In this document: one piece after another, positions 53,649-64,000 of the stretch
Position numbering within the stretch: position 1 is the first letter of the stretch
Layout: every line of letters begins with the position of its first letter
Assembly (NCBI RefSeq): GCF_000264905.1
Contig: NW_006763160.1
Location: 1 to 64,000 of the forward strand
Source: Stereum hirsutum FP-91666 SS1
Taxonomy: Eukaryota; Basidiomycota; Agaricomycetes; Russulales; Stereaceae
Direction: 5' to 3'
DNA length: 64,000 nucleotides
The notes under the pieces: generated by a model
Seen by the model: the letters and a program-made list of their open reading frames with translations, nothing else
What the model was told of the DNA's origin: nothing
Database searches by the model: none
Program-made: the position numbers and the translations under genes

Positions 53649-54202
53649 GTGCGACAAGTGCTCAAGAGCGCTCAATACTCATGATGCACGAGGGCACAAA
53701 GTTATGACATGGCACTCACGCACTAGGAACACATAGAACATAAAATAATGGCTGATATGGTACGCAGCACGAAAGACAGTCCGGGTACATGGTGGTCGGG
53801 AGTACATACGGCCTAAGTGGACCGAGTCATTGATAGTAATAATGTACTGGACTGTACACTTGCACGCTGAAGCGGATTACAAACGTCGTAGATGTGTGGG
53901 GCATCATGGTGGATGAGGTATAAATACTCGAATAAATAGACGTGGGCAGTGAAGTAGTGATAAATAAGTTTAGGGGGTCATGCACTCCTGACGAGAGTGA
54001 GGTGGCAGACCCGAATGGACTGGAGAGTCAGAAGTGGTCCAAAAGCAACATATGGAGCAAGGCCAGGGTCCTTTCGTGCAATGAGGGTCATCAATCGGGA
54101 AACATAAATTAATAAACGTAAAGAGGTGTTGGGCTGAAAGGCGGTGTGGCCGGCTCGCACTGCGGTAAGGCGACGAAGGTAGCAAGCGATCCGAGAGAGG
54201 AT
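53649..54202. other. Intergenic region, nothing recognised
   Basis: 3' flank of the zinc-finger gene and upstream region of the small gene, both on the minus strand. TATAAATA occurs near 53920. Confidence 0.4.
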
Positions 54203-55300
54203 TCATGGTGACGGGCGGCGACCCGACATTGATGGTGATCCCTCGCTTGCCTCCTCATCGCCAGAGTCCTCTCGTGGTAGACCGTGTGTCCGCGCGTGTC
54301 GTCGCATGTTGCTCTGTACACTAAATGTTCGACCACAACCTTCAACAGTACACACGTATGCTGAAAATATGAGGTGTCAGTGCACGTAACCTGGACCCTG
54401 AGTATTTGCCGGACGCTTACGACGCTCGCCAGTATGACTATGTAGATGGATCTAATCCGAAAATTTAACACCCACACTCACATAAAATAATGAAGGGTAG
54501 ACCGACCTTTAAGCTGCTTGGACGAGTAAAACCCTTGCCGCAATAATTGCACTCGTATTTTGCTGAAGACGAAGGAACGGGTTCTGGCACCGTAGGGTAT
54601 GGCATCTCGTAGGGGGAACGACTGGGCACGAGCGATGGTGGTCCATAGGAAGATGGACCAGACATAGGGCCAGACGGGTAGCCAGCCTGTTGTGGGGGGA
54701 TCGCCGTCGCCTGATATTGAGAAGAGTAGCCAGTAGGACGAGTGAAGGTAGGAGAAGACCATGGTTCCGGATGAGTATTTGAACGGGGGGGATATTGTGA
54801 TGGATAACGAGGATCTGGAGTTGATGACGAGCGATTGTGACCTGCCGGAACGACTGGCGGCGTGGCGGCTGGGTACGGGGAGGTGAATGAGCGTGGGGGC
54901 GCATGTCCTGAATACTCTCTATGCGAATGTAGTTGTGGCGAAGAGGGATTTGCCATGTATGATGACTGCGGAGAATTGTGCGGATGATACGCGGGACCTC
55001 GGTTTGTTTGTGGAGGGATGTGAGCATTCGAGTGCACAGGGTGCATCGTTGGTTCGTCAGTGAGAGGCAACTGTGTAGTGGGATGGGAGTATGGGGATTG
55101 TTGAAGTCCTTGATCAGGATGTGGGGGACGAGCCAATTCGCCTTGAAGACACAAAACATTAATAATCACGAGCTCGGCGCTTACCAACACAAGGCAGTCG
55201 GGGAATACTCACGTCCAAACAGGTCTCGAATGGGCGGGAGAGTGGGCCTATTGTCTTCCCACCGACGAGATTCGTCGCTGTGACGAGCGGGATGGGACAT
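54203..55300 (-). CDS. C2H2 zinc-finger transcription factor
   Basis: Four exons (55300-55213, 55141-54507, 54451-54421, 54360-54203) encode 303 aa. Residues about 1-225 are low complexity, rich in Pro, Ser, His, Gln and Tyr, as in activation or condensation-prone regions. Two C-terminal classical zinc fingers follow: finger 1 YECNYCGKGFTRPSSLK continued by IHLHSHTGERPY, and finger 2 CTVEGCGRTFSVQSNMRRH, joined by a canonical TGERPY linker. Both fingers are split by introns. A short acidic tail ends the protein. It probably binds DNA in the nucleus; target genes are unknown. Two-finger proteins with SVQSNMRRH are common in basidiomycetes. Confidence 0.9.
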
Positions 55301-56474
55301 GGCTTGAATGGAGAGGCAGAAAGGAGGAGATGCCAGGATCGGAGAGCGGAAGGAGGAACCACAAGCGATATATATACTTACGCGGATCCGAGTCCGACCT
55401 GGCGTGGCTCGGAGGAAACGATCGTCGGCGCTGCCACGGTAGCATTGGAGATCAGGTCGTCAGTGCAGCCAATGTTCGTCGATAGAGTTGAAATAATGAT
55501 ATCCAGGCCCGCGTCGCACTCCTGATTCCATTTACCGGCCCACGCAAGCTCCCAGCGTAGGAAGGCCGGGCTCCCTTACCCGACCGCGTGAGGCGACCCA
55601 CGTCTGCCATTTGACATCCAGACATCCTCAAGGCAATCCTTGGCTGCTACCGGTCGGGCCGTCGAGCTCAATGAAGCACTTTCAACGTGGAGAATGCAAG
55701 CTGTTCCCATCATTCGGACGCCGGTGGCTCATTCGCGAGGAAAGTTCGTCGTCAATCCCACAGCAGCTCAAGCGCTTTATGGGCAGGACGACCTGTCGCC
55801 TTACAGAAAGTCTAGCCATGCTCTGTGCAGCCCTGCCAAACTGGTATCAGCGAACATAGTTTCCGCGAGATGTGCCGAGGTCCGCGACGTGACCATCTGA
55901 TGATCGTCCGTTATCCAGCTTGACCGCGCATTAAGCGTGTTCATAGAGCTTCCCCGATCTCCCCTTCCGAGACTCCTGGTAACTCTCCCAGGCTATGCTC
56001 CTAATCGCAAGTAGTTGAAAGCGGTTCTTCACAACTATAGAGACTCGCGTTCGTCAGCAACTATGTAGACGCTGTTCCTATCAATCTAACAATTCTTGCC
56101 ATCCAGATCCATTGGCATGGATTCTTCTGGTAGCGTGCGAGGGCTGGTCGATCCGAATCATCAGATGCACTGGGATGGACAAAATAATTGATGCCTGTCT
56201 GGCCGATACTTAGCGCGACGTTGTAAGGATGTTTACTGACCCGGCTTTGGTGGTTCAAACGCTTTGCACGAAACGCAGAGTTCTTGCCACTATTCGAACA
56301 GAGTGTTGTCGCTAGAGAATGTTTCTTTTACTTATATGGGAGTATTAGCTCCTTGAGAGATCGACGCTCGACGACGTTTGCTGGGCTTTTCGATCACGAC
56401 TGTCAGGAATATCTTTCGGCATGACTACCGTGAATGACTGACAGGTCCCTCAAGCATGACATACGCCATGGCCA
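55301..56474. other. Intergenic region with a possible multicopper-oxidase relic
   Basis: Upstream of the zinc-finger gene and downstream of the BolA-like gene. No intact gene. At 56107-56130 the plus strand reads IHWHGFFW directly after an acceptor-like CCATCCAG, a match to the copper-binding motif of laccases, but no neighbouring laccase sequence was found. Frames open at 55611-55900 have no recognised content. Confidence 0.4.
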
Positions 56475-57013
56475 TCACGAAGGGTTCTGTATGTTCTCTA
56501 CTTCCCGGAGCGTCTTGGTGTTCAGAGATAAGGCGTGCAGGCCTTGCTCGAATTCTTCAGCTAATGCAGCATAGATCATGCGATGCCGCTGCATGGACGA
56601 CTAGATAGTATCGTCATTGTAGGTTGAGCGGGGAGGAGAGAAACAAATATAGACTTACTTTGCCAGCGAAGGCATCAGAGACAACCTTGACACTAAAATC
56701 TGTTGAAGGGTCAGTAGGGAAATTACATCCAATCTGACAGAAGCGGCCGCCGAGTACAGCTTAGATTAGACCTACGTGTCTCTCCACTTCCTCCACCTTG
56801 GGCGCGCATAGGGGCATGATGCCTATGCTGGTAGGAATCATTGGTAATCACCAACTCTGACGGTCGAAGAAGTGACATGAGCTGATCCGAATGTTGATCA
56901 TCATATTAGCTATAATGACGCGCGGCAGTGTAAAGCACCAAGGAAACCTGGAACAGGCGTACTTTAGAGCGAATAGCATCTTCAACTGGCTGATCACTGT
57001 TGGCAGTAGCCAT
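56475..57013 (-). CDS. BolA-like protein
   Basis: Four exons (57013-56963, 56881-56776, 56699-56659, 56600-56475) encode 107 aa. The single BolA domain shows LVITNDSYQHRHHAPM, GETHFSVKVVSDAFAGKSSM, and QRHRMIYAALAEEF, with the conserved His of the RHR motif and helix HALSLNTKT. Fungal Bol proteins work with monothiol glutaredoxins in iron-sulfur cluster handling, in mitochondria (Bol1/Bol3) or cytosol (Bol2). No clear presequence is seen, so location is open. The BolA residue pair that would bind a cluster (His with Cys or His) cannot be assigned with certainty by eye. Divergent from the gene at 57557. Confidence 0.93.
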
Positions 57014-57556
57014 GGTACGTATGCGATGAAGAAACGACTGTCTTTGCCTGATCAAACTTAGCATTGACTGCTCTGACTAATACCAAGATCTCACTGAAGG
57101 TGTGAGATCTAGGGGTCTACGCCGCTCGAGACGAATCAGATAAAATAGAGATCAAAGTTGAGCGAAGACAAAGTAAGGCTACTCACCCGTGTCCGAATGG
57201 TTTAGTTCACAGTTCACAAGCTCAGGGCGGCCAACACAGCCTTAGGGGGAGGGCAATGCAAGCAGAAGTGATAGTTCACCGAGTAAGTCGCCACCGTGAC
57301 AAATTCTCCGATTGAACACGGGGATTACCGGAATGGAGTATTAGAGAGCGTGGGGAAATATTTACGCGTCTGTGGCGGAAATCGACGCGTGCATGACACC
57401 TCTTGCTCAACCTCCGACCGACGCGTCTACCAATAACTCGTACTTGAAATCGTGCCTCAAAACAGGGTCCACTGTAAGCCTATCTTGCAACCTGCTGTTA
57501 GTTCTTTATATTCATTGAGAGCGCGTAACATTTTCAGTCATCTACCATCACACAAT
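57014..57556. promoter_or_regulatory. Divergent promoter region with three MluI cell-cycle boxes
   Basis: The 543-bp region between the BolA-like gene and the unknown gene has ACGCGT at 57364-57369, 57385-57390 and 57421-57426, all within 63 bp and 131-193 bp upstream of the plus-strand start. Clustered ACGCGT is the usual pattern of MBF-controlled G1/S genes in fungi. Control of the plus-strand gene is more likely than of BolA because of distance. Inference, not shown. Confidence 0.6.
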
Positions 57557-59210
57557 ATGCCGCCCGTACGACCTCACCATCATAACCACAGCGTGGCTAG
57601 AAGCAACGAGCAGACTGAGCGGGAGATGACTACATCTGAACGCAGTCTTGTCGATAGTTTTTTTGAAGAGCATCATTACGAAGCAGGAATTGTCACCCTA
57701 GACCAACTTCGTTCATCATCATCGATGCCCTCACCGTGAGTCTGGTCTGAATTGCGAGGTACATCCAGTGCTGATGTTCCTCATGCCTTCGATCGAAAGA
57801 GATCATATCCGTCAGCTCCTTTACATGATTCTTTCCAGCCCCTCACTAGAGGCTCAAGGAGATGTCAAAATCGCCCAAGGCGCAAATACGGACCCTCCAA
57901 AACAACACTCCCATTTACCCTCTCTAGCTGATGTTGCAGCCGCCCAACGATGTCTTCAAGCTTTTGGAGAGACAAACTCACCTCAATCTTTACTCAGGGC
58001 TATACCATCGTACGACGGATCGAATAGCTCCCTCTCAGAGGGTGCAAACAGTGTTGAAGACGAAGAGGAGTCTTTCCTGTATAAGGAAGCAAAACGGATA
58101 CAGAGCTGCAGAGGCTGCTGGCAACTGCTGAGAGCCGACTTTTTGCGGCCTGTGGGTGATGAAGCGAGCATTCCTATCGATGGACGCACCAAACACCGAA
58201 CAAGAAACTCAGGCCAGAGTGACGATGATATCTCGTCGACGGCGGTCGTTGGTCCAACTGCTTGGCCAGTCTTGGAGTGGTTGGTCTTCCTGTTCGAAAA
58301 GGATGAGGAGAATACAGCGGCTTCTGGACAATGTAAGCATATCAGTTGTACAGGTATTGTCTAAGCTTATTTAAGAATGGGCATGACTGGCAGCCCGCTA
58401 TTCCCCATGTTTGTTGTCCCATATCCCCCCTGCCAGGACAAAAACGCGCGGAAAAGAGGACTTTTCAGCACCTTTAGACGTCGTGTTTTACTGCCTCAAT
58501 CAAGAAGATCGTTGTTTACGGTCACTCGGGTCACGCCTGATTCGGCTGGTACGATCACCTCTGTTTCTATCCAGATATGTTCCTGAGGCTTGTTTTAGGT
58601 GGTCAATCTCACGTCCAGCAGCCTCGTGGATATTCACATGCTGGTCCAGCTCATCCGTGCGCGGGTCATCGTTGAATCGTCTGACCTTTCGCGCCTGCTT
58701 TCTGTCTTGGACGGAGACGCCACTACGGTCAGGACTTTCAAGATCGCTCTATGCTCAACCTACCTTTCCGAATCGTCATCCCGCACCACTCGATCTGCAC
58801 CCGGACGCGCTCGTGCAAACCCTCGTCGCGTTCCGAAACGCAATCGCACGACAACTGATAGCAAAAGTGGCGACGCCACGAGTGTTGCAGAAATTAACCT
58901 GGCCCCTGCGCTCGACGCCCCTTTTGTCAGCAGAGGTTATGAACTCCCACCTGCTTCCAGCATCACTGAACTAGTGACACGTTCATCAAACCCCGAGGAC
59001 ACCAATTTCGGGATCGCGAAAATTGAGCTCATCTCCAACTATTCCATACTCCAGCAGACCCTGGACTATTCGGAGCGTAACGAGGAGTGGGTAGAAATGC
59101 TGCGTGACGGGAAGGTCATGAGCGCTGTGGAGAGTTCTTTCCGTGACGAGACATCTGACATTATTGAGCAGCTACGGGGTATCTGGTCCAGTACACTCTC
59201 TACTCCGTGA
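57557..59210 (+). CDS. Unknown protein with possible cell-cycle regulated promoter
   Basis: Four exons (57557-57735, 57800-58332, 58394-58548, 58599-59210) encode 492 aa. No known domain is recognised. The N-terminus is His/Arg-rich; helical segments occur at about 60-75 (HIRQLLYMIL), 165-200 and 275-345 (LVDIHMLVQLIRARVIVESS). A basic stretch RARANPRRVPKRNR at about 370 could be a nuclear localisation signal, and helices follow to the end. The third exon acceptor (CTGGCAG) was fixed by frame. The protein lies next to DNA ligase I (convergent) and behind three ACGCGT boxes, so a role in DNA replication or repair is possible, but this is context only. Confidence 0.72.
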
Positions 59211-59593
59211 CACCCCCTCCGTAAGGGAGTCTGTGTGGTGTCGGTATTTCTTCACGGCTCACATGATATTGTTCCAAAGCATCCGTAACAGGGGTCCAGA
59301 GGAGACCTTACATCTGTGTGTTTCTCCACTATGAAACCCCAAAACGAGTAGAATGGTCTTGCGGCCTAGCCGTTCTCCGATACTTCAGGTCAATCGATCC
59401 GCAACGGAAACATTACATCCAATCCATTCATATGTAACATGACAGTACAGGCAGGCAGGGTCTGTGCCTTGAGATGATGACTAGCGTAAGTCATACTTAG
59501 AACCTTAACAGACAGCTCAATACTACGTGAATGAAAGGATTCATTATCTTGCCGGATATGCCGGTCTCCCTAACCAAGTCTGCTCCATCCACG
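59211..59593. other. Convergent 3' intergenic region
   Basis: 383 bp between converging genes; holds both 3' ends. Nothing else recognised. Confidence 0.5.
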
Positions 59594-62500
59594 CTAACCG
59601 GATTCCTCTTCCTCTTCCGCTTCGTCTGAGGACTCAGGGTCAAGAAGTTGACCATCATCAGCGCCCGACTGATCCTTCCCTTGCTGCTTCCGATAGACAC
59701 TCGCTAAGAAAGTCGGCGTGCTAGCCTGTTCAATGGACTTATCGTCTCTAACCTTCATAAATCTGGGGAAGCGCAGGCTCAATCCGCGATCAGACACCAT
59801 GCCCTTCGCCGCAACGGACACTGGACTCAAGGTGATGCTAGAACCACGGTCAGTCCGATACGTATCACCATCCAAGATGAGCAGAGCTTACTCGGCGCCT
59901 CGAACTTCCCACACTTCATGTGGCCTGCGATTGTCGACTCAGCATCATGAACTCTGTAATAAAAGGGACTGAGAATCACCTGAAGTAGACGGCTGGCCTG
60001 TACCCTGCAAGGAAACTCAATCAGGAACAATATGTCAAACGAAGTCAACGGCAAGTCTAACCTCCTTCTATTTCGCCCCACAAAGGCTGCCGGGAACAAT
60101 TGTCAGAGTCTTCTGCGTATTTTTCCTTCATTTGCTGCGAAAGAGATAAGATGTGTACGCAATGATGCGAGAAATCAAGCAAACCTTGTAGAAGCCATCT
60201 GAAAACCCTGGAAATACAAAGACATTCCTCAGCAAGGACTCCAATCCATGCAACAAATCGTCGAGATGCGCGTGCACGATACACACCTGACATGCACTTG
60301 CACAGCGCTACCATTGCCCCTGAGTCTGGGTCTCTGAGAGCGAGTAGGACAGGGCTCCACCACGCAGTCTTTCGCCCAATTCCGTGCCATGTCCCTACGG
60401 GAACGAGGTCAAAACTATCTCCTAACCCAGTGACGTAGTCCTTCTTCAGTTTCAGCCAGGCGGAAGTGCGTTTATCTGCACCTAAAGATCAGTGAAAGAT
60501 CGACAACGTGTTAACAAATCAGGATTACCGGGTTCGTAAGTTGCTGGCAGAGGCTTCCTCCTCGTTTTCTCAGATCGAGGTCCCGAGACTTCGACAATCT
60601 CGCCGCTGTCGAGGACCTGAGTAGACGTACGACGATCAGCTCGATCATCAGGAGAGAGTCGTGTATATCATTCACCTTGATCATTAGACCTTCACAGCGG
60701 CTCTCCACTGCTCTGATCCAAAATTCTTCCACAGCTTCCTTGTCCGCATCGGATCCCGAGCATTCAACACTTTCGACATGGTCGAAGCGAGCAGCACCTG
60801 GTCGGTCCAATGCAATGGGCGGAAAACGGCTGCGGAGCATCTGCCGTCGCTGCCTGAAGGGAACCTCTAACAAAGTCTATAGTAAGATCAGCGTGATGAA
60901 ACTTGAGTTTATGGCAGAGAATAACCACTTTACCTTCCCATCCAAGTACATCAGGTCAAAAGCGAATAAACATACTGTGATCGTAACTTCGTGGAGCTCA
61001 ACAGCCTTGCGCGCCCGATTGGATAATTCTTGGAAGGACTTGAGGCTACCATCCTTCGCATCGACGGCGACAATCTCGCCGTCAATGATGAATGAGGCCG
61101 TTTCTGGCGAAGACGCGAAGACGTGCTGGACCAGTACTTTGATATCTGGATACTGATATATTGGCGTTCAACGAGGGCAGAGTTGTTTCGAAGGGAAGAA
61201 TATGCTTACCTTGTCTGTCATATCTTCAAGATGTCGGCTGAAGAGCTTGAAAAATATTTGACCAGTCGCATCCTTCCAGGCATGCACTTGCGCTCTTTGG
61301 CCATCATACTTGAACTCGGCTGCAAATGGCAAGTTTCCAAGTCGTTCGTAGACATCATCGAGTGAGCGCATGGGAGAGCCAAGTGTCGGATGCAGCGGAA
61401 TGCCTGATAGACAGAGCAATCAGAAACACTACTTTGCATGAGCACTGCCAAGGGCAAAATCTGACCCAACGTCAAGGGAACAGACTCTGCGAGGCCATCC
61501 AGTCCCTTCGCCAGAAGTCCTACCACTATATCGTCATAACTCGGATGTTGCACAAATACCTGCTTGACGAGACCTTCTGCTGCGTCATATATAGCTTCCA
61601 GCTCCACGCGAGATGCGTCGACATCCTTCTTGCCTTTCGTAGACTCGGCATTGGTGACACGAGTGAGCAGCGGAGGGGAGGCGTAAAAGGGTCGCTGGCG
61701 AACCTTGACAGCGCGCGGGGGCGTAAGAGCCATGGCTCGGGCCAGAGCTGTAAGGATCGTAGTTCGAACTGCGCCAACTCTGATATGTTGGGCGAGCGTA
61801 CGAACAAGAAAACGAATTTCTTCGCCTTTGGCCGAGACGAGGAGCTTTTCGACGATCGACTGCTTGTGTTTTACCGAACCTTCACCTTTGGCGGTAGCGA
61901 TTTTGAGCAAAGACTGGTAAACCCCGACGATCGAGAGAGGTGCATGAGGTAGTAGCGTCCGTACATTGGCTTTTGCTTCGAAGGCCACATCTCCGGGGTC
62001 GCCCTTCTGATTGTAAAGCCTCTTAAGTGCGGCGGGCGTCAGACCAGAGACGTTCTGAATAGCTTTAGAGATGATTGAGTGCCCCAGACCGAGTTCCAGC
62101 GAGAGATATGGAGGAGATATTGAGTTCGAAAGTAGATACAGTGATGGCATGAGTGACGGCTCGTGAACGGCGCAAATAGTTCGAAGGGCGTTGGTCAAAG
62201 AATTGGTGATGATGTTCCGTGATCTCGTAGTCGAAAGAGTAAACAGCGTATGGGCGAGAAAAGAGTATGGGATCGCTTTATCATCTGCTAGAGGGACAGC
62301 AGAGATATCGAATAGCGGTGGGTCCACCCCTAAGTCTGGATAACTGGCTATAGGGGTAATGACAGTCGCTGAGACCAGCATAGATGGTTCAACTTTGTTG
62401 ACAGACACCTTGCTAGATAAAGACGGTCCAGAGAAGCGCTCTGGTGGCGGACCATCATCGTAAAACGCATCTACATCGATAATTTCGTGAGGTGAGGGCT

Positions 62501-62858
62501 GCTCAAGACGTGGCGGATTTCCTGAATGAGTGCCCTCGACGATTTGAGGTCTGCTAGGCTTCGTATTAGGAGTGGACGTGGAAGGACCTTGGACTGTCGA
62601 GGAAGACGTGTCACGAGGCTCTCCATTTGAGCGTGGTCCCTTCATATGAAGCTGCGACTGTGACGCTACAGGAGAGGAGGGGTCTGAGATAGCGGCGTTG
62701 GAGCCTGAGGGGGCTTTCGATGGCCGAGCTAGGCCCGAGGGACCAGGTAAGGATCGAGAATTGTCTTGGGTGAAGAAAGCATCGAGACGTTTCTGACCAT
62801 GAGCAACTTTCGTCTTCTTTTTGGGACTGCCGTTCTTTGAGTTGGCACGCTTCGACAT
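59594..62858 (-). CDS. CDC9: DNA ligase I (ATP-dependent)
   Basis: Eleven exons (62858-61466, 61403-61210, 61152-60934, 60864-60676, 60616-60529, 60475-60287, 60207-60185, 60134-60062, 60004-59980, 59924-59892, 59837-59594) encode 889 aa. It seals Okazaki fragments and repair nicks. A PCNA-binding PIP box, QKRLDAFF, lies at residues 22-29 after a basic stretch (KNGSPKKKTK), followed by a disordered linker, the helical DNA-binding domain, and the nucleotidyltransferase core with catalytic Lys496 in EFKYDGQR. Later motifs are FIIDGEIVAVD, FAFDLMYLDG, EGLMIKV, SAWLKLKKDY and the OB-fold region with VWEVRGAD and GLSLRFPRF. Several exons are short (23, 25 and 33 nt). An upstream in-frame ATG at 63011 would add 51 residues; yeast Cdc9 uses two starts for mitochondrial and nuclear forms. 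Confidence 0.96.
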
Positions 62859-64000
62859 CGCACTTAGAGGGCGAGGGAGGCGTGTGGACAGGGTTGTGCT
62901 CCCGGTTGATCTCGGCCGTTGCCGTACCCCAACCGTACCCCGTTCAAAGTCAGCTCGCTCCTGATGGTCGATTGTCAGTTCCTGGGGGTGTACGCATACG
63001 ATCATTTCCATACGGGCAATGTTTATAGGATTTATTACAGTTACTTGGAATAGAGAGGAATGTTGACGAACAACTAAGTACCCGGCAGGCCGATTACTCG
63101 GTCCAGCAAGTATGGAATTCTTTCATCTTGCTTTCTATGAACAGTGCGGCGAACTTGACGTTCTGACATAGTATCTGCTTGCCTGATTCGACCGGAAAGG
63201 CAGATTCTGGCATACTTATATCGAGTCGTTCTACACGTTCATCATCACTGTTACATGGCTTCGAGTTCCAAGCGTCGTCGTATTGTCCAGACACGTCTTT
63301 CACGACGGTCCCGAAAGTCATACTCTCGACAGAATATCCAGTTCATGAGCTCGGAAAGTAAATATGTAGGTTTTTTCCTGATAAGGCCTTCACGGAGCAC
63401 ACCGTCATCGTCCGCACCAATCGTCAGCGTTCGATTCGTTCATTTCTTCTGCGACCCAGTCTTCGTGGTGACAGCGGAATCGCGCTAAACTAGTTCTACA
63501 AGACAAGACATCATCTACTGTCAAGTCACGCTCAAGCACTAAGCTGTAAAAAAAGCTGCTCTATGGCACGGAGGACCTAAAGGAGGATAATCAGTCGCGT
63601 GAGTTTCATCATGACGTTTGTAGTGCGAGGGCTATATGAGTGACATGCCTGATGGTACATAATTTAGTAGCAGGTATACAACATGCTTGTGCGCAAGATC
63701 TCCTCGGGACAGACACTAGCATGTTTTGCCATTCTAAGGTAGAGTACTGCTCGTTCGTCTTTAACAGAGAATGCCGAGGTATAAAGGAGAATGGATATCA
63801 GGAACAAACAATTGAGTGAACGGAGGCAGTAAAGTTGTCGGTGTCCTGCACTCCCATCAGTAAATATTTGCCCCTGTCCACTGCTTGCACGCATCAATAT
63901 CTTCACGATTGAGTTGGCTACTCGGAGCGCCGTGAGAAACTAATTAATCACATCTACGCTTATAGTAATATCTAAGGCGGGCTCACGAAATGCGTGGAAG
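62859..64000. other. Right end of window, no resolved gene
   Basis: Contains the DNA ligase promoter and possible 5' exons. A minus frame at 63094-63321 (MTFGTVVKDVSGQYDDAWNS) and a plus ATG at 63255 (MASSSKRRRIVQTRLSRRS) followed by a second plus frame to 63488 (TVIVRTNRQRSIRSFLLRPS) overlap; neither could be spliced convincingly. A gene running off the end of the window is possible. The last 500 bases are AT-richer and show nothing recognisable. Confidence 0.4.

Noticed and set aside
63094..63488. Overlapping small frames at the right end (minus 63094-63321, plus 63255-63488)
   Set aside because: Neither could be spliced into a complete gene, and they overlap on opposite strands. Noted only in the region entry.

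Overview
The window looks like nuclear DNA of an agaricomycete-type basidiomycete fungus. Genes are cut by many short introns (mostly 45-70 nt, GT-AG), lie on both strands at about one per 2.5 kb, and belong to fungal eukaryotic families. There are no operons, ribosome binding sites, tRNAs, rRNAs, CRISPR arrays or intact transposons that I can see. Gene models were spliced by hand: each exon chain keeps frame across every junction and the summed length divides by three. Three small models are marked as weak.

Layout. 1-4.4 kb has no convincing gene. 4.4-14 kb: a possible AFF-like super elongation complex scaffold (+), ribosomal protein uS7/RPS5 (-), and a 20-exon membrane-anchored amidohydrolase (+). 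14.5-27 kb: a coiled-coil protein (-), a secreted GPI-like protein (+), a very long gelsolin-domain protein (+), and a secreted GH17-like glycoside hydrolase (+). 27-32 kb is dense: Nse4 of the SMC5/6 complex (-), a small unknown gene (-), ARPC4 (-), and a nucleolar-type FKBP (+) sharing a 133-bp promoter with ARPC4. 32-38 kb is sparse, with one 11-exon SDR gene, a decayed membrane-protein fragment, a TTATAA-rich repeat island and a truncated member of a coiled-coil family.

38.5-44 kb holds two convergent UTP-glucose-1-phosphate uridylyltransferase genes, both 503 codons, with matching exon lengths except for one extra intron. 45-53 kb: ornithine carbamoyltransferase (-), eS8/RPS8 (+), and a Suv4-20/Set9 histone H4K20 methyltransferase (+) with a repeated C-terminal motif. 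53-63 kb: a small unknown gene (-), a C2H2 zinc-finger protein (-), a BolA-like protein (-), an unknown protein (+) behind three MluI cell-cycle boxes, and DNA ligase I (-).

Common themes are housekeeping (ribosome, actin branching, arginine and UDP-glucose supply) and chromosome maintenance (Nse4, Set9, ligase I). Two promoters, those of Nse4 and of the unknown gene at 57557, carry clustered ACGCGT boxes, which suggests G1/S control and hints that the unknown gene acts in DNA metabolism. The most unusual structures are microexons, a start-codon-only exon, a GC-AG intron, and the inverted UGPase pair.
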